From assembly GCA_046729855.1 (NCBI GenBank), contig JBKPHM010000091.1, positions 1-18,798 on the forward strand: a stretch of DNA of 18,798 nt. The letters are read 5' to 3'. Position 1 is the stretch's first letter. Each line of letters begins with the position of its first letter. The position numbers were made by a program, and so were the translations under genes. Origin of the DNA: DATHSY01 sp046729855 (GTDB lineage Bacteria; Actinomycetota; UBA4738; HRBIN12). The notes below the pieces were generated by a model. The model had not been told where the DNA came from. It searched no databases and saw only the letters and a list, made by a program, of their open reading frames with translations. Below, one piece after another: positions 13,456-18,798 of the stretch.

Positions 13456-15381
13456 CTAGCGGATCGTGGGAGGGCCCGACCGACCGTGGTCGGCCCGGAT
13501 CGCACGCCGGGACACGGCGAGCCCGGCGCCTCGCGTCGCCTGGTCGCGCGGCGGTTGCTTCTCGACGCCTGCGAGCAGACGGTCGACCTCGTCGCGGTCG
13601 ATCGTCTCCTTCTCGATCAGCGTCGAGGCGAGCAGATCGAGCCGCTCGCGATGTTCCTGCAGGATCTCGAGCGCCTCGTCGTGCGCCTGGTCGATCATCC
13701 GGCGCACCTCGTTGTCTATCTCGAACGCCACGCTGTCGGAGTAGTCCGGCTGGGACTGGAAGTCGCGCCCGAGGAAGACCTCGTGCTGCTTCTGCCCGAG
13801 CGTGAGCGGCCCGATCGTGTCCGACATCCCGTACTCGGTGACCATCTGCCGCGCGACCTTGGTGGCCCGCTCGATGTCGTTGGCGGCGCCGGTCGTGATG
13901 TCGCCGACGATCAGCTCCTCGGCGACGCGTCCGCCCAGAAGCATCGCGAGCTCGTCGGTCAGCTCCTCACGTGTCATCAGGAACTTGTCCTGCTCAGGGA
14001 GCGTGAGCGTGTACCCGAGGGCGCGCCCGCGCGAGATCACGCTGATCTTGTGCACGGGGTCGGTGTTCGGCAGCACGTAGGCCACCAGTGCGTGGCCGCC
14101 CTCGTGGTACGCGATCACACGTTTCTCGCGCTCGCTCATCACGCGCGTCTTCCGCTCGGGCCCCGCCATCACGCGGTCAATCGCCTCTTCGATCTCGCGG
14201 CCGGAGATCGCCTTCTTGCCCCACCGGGCGGCGAGCAACGCCGCCTCGTTGATCACGTTCGCAAGGTCGGCGCCCGTGAAGCCCGGGGTGCGCCGCGCGA
14301 TCACGTCCAGGTCGACGCTCTCGTCGAACGGCTTGCCGCGCGCGTGGACCGCGAGGATCCCCTTGCGACCCTCGATGTCGGGCCGGTCGATCGTGACGTG
14401 CCGGTCGAACCTGCCCGGCCGCAGCAGCGCCGGGTCCAGGATGTCCGGACGGTTCGTCGCCGCCATCAGGATCACCGCGGTGCGCTGGTCGAACCCGTCC
14501 ATCTCGACGAGGAGCTGGTTCAGCGTCTGCTCGCGCTCGTCGTGTCCTCCGCCCAGCCCCGCACCGCGGTGCCGGCCGACCGCGTCGATCTCGTCGATGA
14601 ACACGATCGCCGGCGCGTTCTGCTTGGCCTGCTCGAACAGGTCGCGCACGCGCGCCGCGCCGACGCCCACGAACATCTCCACGAAATCCGAGCCGCTGAT
14701 CGAGTAGAACGGCACGCCTGCCTCGCCGGCGACAGCTCGCGCGAGCAGCGTCTTGCCGGTTCCTGGCGGTCCGAACAGGAGCACGCCCTTCGGGATCTTC
14801 GCGCCCATCGCCTGGAACTTGGCCGGGTTCGAGAGGTACTCCTTGACCTCCTGGAGCTCTTCGATCGCCTCGTCCACACCGGCGACGTCGGCGAACGTCG
14901 TTTTCGGCTGGTCCTTGCTGACGATCTTGGCGCGCGACCTGCCGAACTGCATCACGCGCCCGCCGCCACCCTGCGACTGGTTCATGATCCACAGGAAAGC
15001 CCCGATGATCAGCACGATCGGGATCAGCTGGAACAAGAACTCCAGCACCGGCGAACCGTTCTGCGGGTCGACCTCGGTCGGGACGCCGTTCTGCTCCAGC
15101 AGCTGGATCAACTCGTCCTGCAACTCCTCGCCGTACTTGGCCTCGAGGACCCTTCCGTTGTCCAGCTCCGCCCGGACGATCTGGTCGCCTTCCAGGACGA
15201 GCGCGTGTTTGACCTCTCCGTCGTTCACGGCGTCCACCAACCCGGTGTACGGGACCTGGTCGCCGCCGGTCTCGCGGCCGGCCAGCATGACGAACACCCA
15301 CAGTCCGGCGAGGACGATCAGCAGATAGATGGCCGGCCCGCGCAGGAGGCGACGGAACGGGGACGACGGCTCGCTTGGCAG
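13456..15381 (-). CDS. ftsH: ATP-dependent zinc metalloprotease FtsH
   Basis: FtsH is a hexameric inner-membrane AAA+ protease that degrades misfolded membrane proteins and some regulators. Starting at CTG 15381 gives 641 residues: membrane helix 1 (about 17-34, AIYLLIVLAGLWVFVMLA), an extracytoplasmic segment, helix 2 (PIVLIIGAFLWIMNQ), Walker A GPPGTGKT, Walker B IVFIDEIDAVG, the second region of homology ATNRPDILDPALLRPGRFDR, the zinc site HEGGH and the third ligand in TTGAANDIERA. No ATG, GTG or TTG occurs in frame between the upstream TAG (15415-15417) and a GTG at 15297 that would cut helix 1 away. The CTG has AAAGGAG five bases before it. The CTG start is therefore the best reading. 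Downstream the HAD gene follows after 11 bases. Confidence 0.96.
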   Translation of the reverse strand: MPSEPSSPFRRLLRGPAIYLLIVLAGLWVFVMLAGRETGGDQVPYTGLVDAVNDGEVKHALVLEGDQIVRAELDNGRVLEAKYGEELQDELIQLLEQNGVPTEVDPQNGSPVLEFLFQLIPIVLIIGAFLWIMNQSQGGGGRVMQFGRSRAKIVSKDQPKTTFADVAGVDEAIEELQEVKEYLSNPAKFQAMGAKIPKGVLLFGPPGTGKTLLARAVAGEAGVPFYSISGSDFVEMFVGVGAARVRDLFEQAKQNAPAIVFIDEIDAVGRHRGAGLGGGHDEREQTLNQLLVEMDGFDQRTAVILMAATNRPDILDPALLRPGRFDRHVTIDRPDIEGRKGILAVHARGKPFDESVDLDVIARRTPGFTGADLANVINEAALLAARWGKKAISGREIEEAIDRVMAGPERKTRVMSEREKRVIAYHEGGHALVAYVLPNTDPVHKISVISRGRALGYTLTLPEQDKFLMTREELTDELAMLLGGRVAEELIVGDITTGAANDIERATKVARQMVTEYGMSDTIGPLTLGQKQHEVFLGRDFQSQPDYSDSVAFEIDNEVRRMIDQAHDEALEILQEHRERLDLLASTLIEKETIDRDEVDRLLAGVEKQPPRDQATRGAGLAVSRRAIRADHGRSGPPTIR

Positions 15382-15419
15382 CGGTGCTCCTTTCGCGTCC
15401 GAGCCGCGGAGATGCTACG

Positions 15420-15451
15420 GGGCCCAAGCGCTCTCCGCCTGCGCCGGGCCC
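15420..15451. repeat. Strong hairpin in the ftsH leader
   Basis: GGGCCC (15420-15425), AA, GCGC (15428-15431), a nine-base loop, GCGC (15441-15444), C, GGGCCC (15446-15451) form a ten-pair stem with a small internal bulge. It lies between the lipoprotein stop and the ftsH start on the minus strand. No T-run follows on either strand, so it may be a weak terminator of the upstream genes, an mRNA stabiliser or a folded ftsH leader. A -10-like TACCAT on the minus strand (15463-15458) lies just upstream but without a clear -35. Confidence 0.45.
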
Positions 15452-15511
15452 TGAGGGATGGTAACACGACCCCTGACCACGCCCGATCGGGCCGCGACCG
15501 AGGCGTGGGTC

Positions 15512-15925
15512 CTACCGGATCCCCGTGTCGATCACCAGGTCGACGGCCGCGAACACCCCCTTCTCGACGACGACCGAGACGGGCTTCGCCGACATGCCGA
15601 CGTTCGACGTCGGGACGGCACGAACCTCGTACGTCCCCGGGTCCAGGCCGATCTCGAACGTCCCGTCGGCGCCGGACGTCGCGGTCTGCACGACGACGCC
15701 GTCGCGGAAGACCTCGATCGCGGCACCGTCGACCGGCTCGTCGGGACACGGGCTGTTCTCCTGAACGACCGGGCACTGCGGTCCGGCGATGACCGTCCCG
15801 CGGATCCCGGACTCGGCGGAACCACCGCCACTCGGGCCGGACGCGCACGCGGTGAGGAGAAGCGCGGTGAACGTGATCCCGGCGGCACGCCTCATGCGCG
15901 TTTGGACGGCGCGAAGCGGCGTCAT
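15512..15925 (-). CDS. Small lipoprotein with carboxypeptidase-regulatory-like domain
   Basis: The 137-residue protein has a basic N-terminus, a hydrophobic stretch and the lipobox LTAC with Cys27, so it should be lipidated and anchored outside the membrane. The mature part begins with a flexible SGPSGGGSAESG linker. It is followed by a single beta-sandwich of the carboxypeptidase-D regulatory / transthyretin-like type: GIRGTVIAGPQCPVVQ, then AAIEVFRDGVVVQTATSGAD, GTFEIGLDPGTYEVRAVP and a final strand. Two cysteines in GPQCPVV and NSPCPDEP could form a disulfide. Such domains usually bind carbohydrate or protein or act as structural modules; no enzyme function is evident. The ATG at 15925 has AGGGG four bases before it and lies 11 bases after hpt, so it is probably read with hpt. 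Confidence 0.85.
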   Translation of the reverse strand: MTPLRAVQTRMRRAAGITFTALLLTACASGPSGGGSAESGIRGTVIAGPQCPVVQENSPCPDEPVDGAAIEVFRDGVVVQTATSGADGTFEIGLDPGTYEVRAVPTSNVGMSAKPVSVVVEKGVFAAVDLVIDTGIR

Positions 15926-15936
15926 GTTCCCCTGGG

Positions 15937-16548
15937 TCAGAGGTCCCGGTACGCCTCCGGGCGTAGGGTCGCGATGTACGGGAGGTTGCGATACCGCTCG
16001 GCAAAATCGAGGCCGTAGCCGACGACGAACTCCGGCGGTATCTCGAAGCCCTTGTAGCGGATGTCGAGCGGAACGCGCTGGATCCCGACCTTCTGCAGCA
16101 GCGCGCAGACCTCGAGGCTGCGCGGGCGGCGCCCGCGGAGGTTCTTCAGCAAGTAGCTGAGCGTGAGGCCGGAGTCGACGATGTCCTCGACGACGAGGAC
16201 ATGGCGCCCCTCGATGTCGTGATCCAGGTCTTTGAGGATCCGTACGACGCCCGAGGTCTGCGTGGCCGCTCCGTACGACGCGACCGCCATGAAGTCGAAC
16301 TCGATCGGCAGGTGGATGTACCGCGCCAGGTCGGCCATCACGATGAACGCGCCCTTCAGGACGCCAACCAGCAGCAAGTCCTTGCCTACGTAGTCGTGGG
16401 AGATGTCTCGCCCCAGCCTGCGGAGCATGTCCTGGATCTCCTGCTCGGTGATCAGAACCTGGTCGATCTCGCGATCGAGCTCCTCGGCGAACGGCTCCGC
16501 CACCCGGGCTGACCCGATGTGTTGAGACAGTGCGAACCGGCCTTCCAT
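15937..16548 (-). CDS. hpt: Hypoxanthine phosphoribosyltransferase
   Basis: Hpt salvages hypoxanthine and guanine to IMP and GMP using PRPP. The 203-residue product (from ATG 16548) shows LLLVGVLKGAFIVMADLARY with the conserved Lys-Gly, MAVASYG, the PRPP-binding loop VVEDIVDSGLTLSYLL at about 119-134, and the base-binding C-terminal VVGYGLDFAERYRNLPYI. A longer in-frame start at 16602 would overlap tilS; 16548 has AGGGGG about five bases upstream and leaves a ten-base gap to tilS, so it is preferred. The tilS-hpt-ftsH order is strongly conserved across bacteria. Confidence 0.97.
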   Translation of the reverse strand: MEGRFALSQHIGSARVAEPFAEELDREIDQVLITEQEIQDMLRRLGRDISHDYVGKDLLLVGVLKGAFIVMADLARYIHLPIEFDFMAVASYGAATQTSGVVRILKDLDHDIEGRHVLVVEDIVDSGLTLSYLLKNLRGRRPRSLEVCALLQKVGIQRVPLDIRYKGFEIPPEFVVGYGLDFAERYRNLPYIATLRPEAYRDL

Positions 16549-16558
16549 CTCGCGCCCC

Positions 16559-17587
16559 CTATCGACCCCGGCTCTCGGGGGAAGAGCGAGAGAGCGAAAC
16601 ATACCCCCTGGCGCGAACCGCCTTCAAACCGCCCGGTAGCTCTCGGCGCCGTCCGGGTCGTCCGTCGACGAGGTCGAGGACCGCATCCACCGCCTCGGCC
16701 GTGGACGTGCAACCGGTCCGGATGATCGCCAGCGCAACCAGCCGGGACGAGATCGCGCGCGGCAACCCCTCGATCTGCTCGACGACCACCCGCACGCCGT
16801 CCGGCACCTCCTCGACGACGTCGTCGAGGTGCTCGAGCGCCTGGCGGCTCAGCTCGCGGGCGTCCTCGCGGAGCAGTGAACCGACGCGCGCGAGCGGTTC
16901 GCGCACGGAGCGCCCCGTCGCGCGTTCGAGCGCCGGGATCGCGCGAAGTCGCAACCGGTTCCGCAGGAACCGTGCGCTGCGGTTGGTCGGATCCAAGCGC
17001 GGGCGGAGATGGAGCGCCCGGCAGAAGGCCTGAACCTCCTCGCGCGAGACATCGATCAGCGGCCGGACGTACGGACCGGTGGCCGGGTCGATGCCCTTGA
17101 GCCCGTCCAGACCCGAGCCCGTCAGCGCGGCCATCAGCACGGTCTCGGCCTGATCGTCGCGGGTGTGGCCGAAGGCGATCCGCGCCGCATCGACGTCGCG
17201 CCGCACGTAGGCCGCCGCGCGGAGGCGCTGCCCGCGCGCCCACGCCTCCACGGACGCGCCGCGCGGAGGCCGTTCGGACGCCGAGACGAGATGGAACGAC
17301 AACCCCAGCCGACGCGCGACGCGGCCCACGTACTCGGCGTCGTCCGCCGACCCACCGCGCAGCCCATGGTCGAAGTGGAAGACCTCGATCCGGATCCGTA
17401 GCAGCCGCCGGAGCATGTGCAGCGAGTACAGGAGGCAGATCGAGTCCGGGCCCCCCGACACGGCGACCAGAACGGCCTGACCCGGCAGGAACATCTCGTA
17501 CCGTCGCGCGGTCGTCGTCACGCGCTCGAGGACGCGCGCGACGGCCGGCGGACGTCGGCTCAGGCGCCCCCCACCCTGGTGAGCCAT
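16559..17587 (-). CDS. tilS: tRNA(Ile)-lysidine synthetase
   Basis: TilS attaches lysine to C34 of the tRNA-Ile with CAU anticodon, changing both its codon reading and its charging. The product (342 residues from ATG 17587) has the PP-loop VLVAVSGGPDSICLLYSL (SGGPDS at 44-49). It continues with EVFHFDHGLRGGSADDAEYV, GHTRDDQAETVLM and IRPLI-type VRPLIDVSREEVQAFC. A helical C-terminal part ends the protein without the long TilC domain seen in E. coli, as is usual in actinobacteria. The ATG at 17587 overlaps the metalloprotease gene by 28 bases. An in-frame CTG at 17563 forms a CTGA overlap with the upstream stop and follows a G-rich stretch, so it is an alternative start that would remove eight non-conserved residues. 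Confidence 0.95.
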   Translation of the reverse strand: MAHQGGGRLSRRPPAVARVLERVTTTARRYEMFLPGQAVLVAVSGGPDSICLLYSLHMLRRLLRIRIEVFHFDHGLRGGSADDAEYVGRVARRLGLSFHLVSASERPPRGASVEAWARGQRLRAAAYVRRDVDAARIAFGHTRDDQAETVLMAALTGSGLDGLKGIDPATGPYVRPLIDVSREEVQAFCRALHLRPRLDPTNRSARFLRNRLRLRAIPALERATGRSVREPLARVGSLLREDARELSRQALEHLDDVVEEVPDGVRVVVEQIEGLPRAISSRLVALAIIRTGCTSTAEAVDAVLDLVDGRPGRRRELPGGLKAVRARGYVSLSRSSPESRGR

Positions 17588-18636
17588 CGCCCCGGCTCCG
17601 CCATCTCCTGGATCGTCGGGAGGTGTTCCTCGGAGGTCCACACGCGGTTGAAGCCCTCCATCCCTACACGATCGATGCACGTGCGGACGAACCGCTCGCC
17701 CACGTCGTACTGCGCGACCTTCGTGTCGAACCCGATCGCACGCTGGAACGCCTTCTCGGCACCCGTCGCGTGGCGACGCTCCTTCAGGACGCTGCGCATT
17801 CGCTCGACGTCTCGCATGCGGCCGGCCGCAACGACGTTCATCGTGTAGCTGGCGTGCCCCTCGACCAGCGACATCAGGGCCTGCATCCGGTGGAAGAGGT
17901 CACGCTGCTGCGGAGACATCAGCAGGAGCAGCGCGTTCGGACCACGCCAGTCGATGCCGCCCTCGCGAACCTCGTCGATCGCTCTCTTGAGCTGCGCGAC
18001 GAACTCTCGCGTCTCGAGCTGCACGGTCGCGAGGTACGCGTCGATGAGCCCCGACAGGTACCCACGGAGCCAGTCCGTCGCGCCGAACTGAACTCGATGT
18101 GTGACCTCATGTAGCGCGACCCACAGCCGGAAGTCATGGCCAGGGAGGTGGAACCGGCGCTCGACGTCGGCGAGGTTGGGCCCGACGAAGTACAGGAGCC
18201 CCTCGTCGTCGGGCGGCAGGAACGCGTCGTACTGGCCGAGGACCTTCCGCGAGACGTACCCGAGCAGGACGCCGATCTGCCCGCCGAGGGCCTTTCGACG
18301 AAGCTCCGAGCGGGACGGGTGCTTGGCGAGCACGCGCTCGGCGAGCGGCTCGAGCAGCCGCTGCGTCGCCGCGAGGTTGGCGTTGATCCATTCGCCACGC
18401 GACATCACCCACGCGCGCGAGCGGAAGCCGGGAACGCGCATCCCGGTGAAGTCCGAGATCAGCTCCTGCGCATGCGGCACGATCTCGGCGAGATCCTCGC
18501 GGAGCTTCGCCCGATCGACTGGCGCGAGGGTCGGACCTGGACCGGCGATCGTGCGGCCGACGTCCGCGGCCGTCCCCCAATCGATCAGCCGGGACGCCTT
18601 GGCGCCCATCGACCAGTCGACCTTTGCTGCCGTCAT
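17560..18636 (-). CDS. Zinc-dependent metalloprotease of the F420-biosynthesis-associated (DUF2342) family
   Basis: The 358-residue protein matches a family almost confined to actinobacteria and often labelled coenzyme F420 biosynthesis associated. It carries HEVTH at 176-180, a zincin HExxH with catalytic Glu177, and a downstream LVEGHASYTMN (Glu259, His261) that could complete the zinc site. Other family landmarks are the N-terminal DWGTAADVGR, RAWVMSRGEWINANL, LGYVSRKVLGQYDAFLP and LYFVGPNLADVERR. No signal peptide or membrane helix is evident, so it is likely cytoplasmic. The link to F420 comes from phylogenetic co-occurrence, not biochemistry; its substrate is unknown. The position directly before tilS matches Rv3626c in M. 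tuberculosis. It supports an actinobacterial host that may use F420. Confidence 0.93.
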   Translation of the reverse strand: MTAAKVDWSMGAKASRLIDWGTAADVGRTIAGPGPTLAPVDRAKLREDLAEIVPHAQELISDFTGMRVPGFRSRAWVMSRGEWINANLAATQRLLEPLAERVLAKHPSRSELRRKALGGQIGVLLGYVSRKVLGQYDAFLPPDDEGLLYFVGPNLADVERRFHLPGHDFRLWVALHEVTHRVQFGATDWLRGYLSGLIDAYLATVQLETREFVAQLKRAIDEVREGGIDWRGPNALLLLMSPQQRDLFHRMQALMSLVEGHASYTMNVVAAGRMRDVERMRSVLKERRHATGAEKAFQRAIGFDTKVAQYDVGERFVRTCIDRVGMEGFNRVWTSEEHLPTIQEMAEPGRWLTRVGGA

Positions 18637-18641
18637 GGGCG

Positions 18642-18655
18642 GCGCCGCGCGGCGC
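18642..18655. repeat. Perfect 14-base palindrome between two minus-strand genes
   Basis: GCGCCGCGCGGCGC is its own reverse complement. It fills most of the 19-base gap between the partial gene ending at 18656 and the metalloprotease ATG at 18636. It could fold as a short GC hairpin in the mRNA or be an accident of base composition. No T-run follows. Confidence 0.3.
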
Positions 18656-18798
18656 TCAGCCCTCCGCCTTCTTGCGAGCGGCGATCATCGCGGCGCGGCG
18701 GGCCTGTCCCGCCGCGACGCGGCGCGAGGTTCCCTTCTCGAGCAGCTCGGCAAGGACCCGGTCGAACGTCTCCTCGTCGAGCGAAACGTCCCTATGCT
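18656..18798 (-). CDS. Unidentified protein, C-terminal 46 residues
   Basis: The minus strand is open from the window edge to TGA at 18658-18656. The visible tail reads SLDEETFDRVLAELLEKG followed by a basic, alanine-rich helix (RRVAAGQARRAAMIAARKKA, then EG). It looks like a real coding end: the codons are third-position GC-rich like the neighbours, and the spacing to the next gene is short. I do not recognise the family. In M. tuberculosis the gene at this place is dacB, but this tail does not resemble a penicillin-binding-type carboxypeptidase. The start and most of the protein lie outside the window. Confidence 0.6.
   Translation of the reverse strand, partial: HRDVSLDEETFDRVLAELLEKGTSRRVAAGQARRAAMIAARKKAEG

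Noticed and set aside
13486..15792. A 768-codon plus-strand open frame across ftsH and the lipoprotein gene.
   Set aside because: It is antisense to a certain FtsH, has a low-complexity Arg/Asp/Val/Leu-rich composition and no recognisable domain. Long antisense frames are expected in very GC-rich coding DNA.
1..18798. CRISPR array, tRNA, rRNA or riboswitch.
   Set aside because: No regularly spaced direct repeats, cloverleaf-like segment, rRNA core or recognised riboswitch consensus was seen by reading. This was not computed, so small RNAs could be missed.

Overview
The window is GC-rich, densely packed bacterial chromosome, almost all of it on the minus strand. It most likely comes from an actinobacterium. 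The minus-strand order (zinc metalloprotease of the F420-associated family, tilS, hpt, ftsH, folE, folP, folB, folK, DUF2520 protein, panC, coaX, lysS, clpC) follows the block I recall from Mycobacterium tuberculosis (Rv3626c down to Rv3596c). Several expected members are missing (panD, lsr2, DUF3180) and several others are inserted, which suggests a deep-branching or environmental lineage rather than a mycobacterium.

Layout from high to low coordinate, the direction of most transcription. 18798-15937: the 3' end of an unidentified gene, the HExxH metalloprotease, tilS (tRNA-Ile lysidine synthetase) and hpt (purine salvage). 15925-12779: a small lipoprotein, ftsH (membrane AAA+ protease, apparently started at a CTG codon) and a HAD hydrolase. 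12769-11180: folE, split by a 337-residue LAGLIDADG intein inserted exactly at the catalytic zinc-ligand cysteine. 11099-8546: an ECF sigma factor coupled to a one-pass membrane protein with two predicted beta-propellers. 7969-8518, plus strand: a promoter, an 18-codon leader ORF and an RNHCP zinc-ribbon protein. 7919-5330: folP, an alpha/beta hydrolase with an Asp nucleophile, folB and folK, joined by overlaps or very short gaps. 5311-1219: DUF2520 protein, panC, coaX and lysS. 1212-832, plus strand: a stand-alone receiver domain. 434-1: the N-terminal domain of ClpC, cut by the window edge.

The genes supply tetrahydrofolate (FolE, FolB, FolK, FolP), CoA (PanC, CoaX), tRNA function (TilS, LysS), purine salvage (Hpt) and protein quality control (FtsH, ClpC). 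The usual folE-folP junction is broken by the sigma/propeller and RNHCP module. No transposase, integrase, CRISPR array, rRNA or tRNA gene was seen.

The most notable points are the FolE intein, which makes the first enzyme of folate synthesis depend on protein splicing, and the sigma/propeller pair with a GGAACC-N18-GTCGTT promoter placed so that its mRNA would be nearly leaderless.
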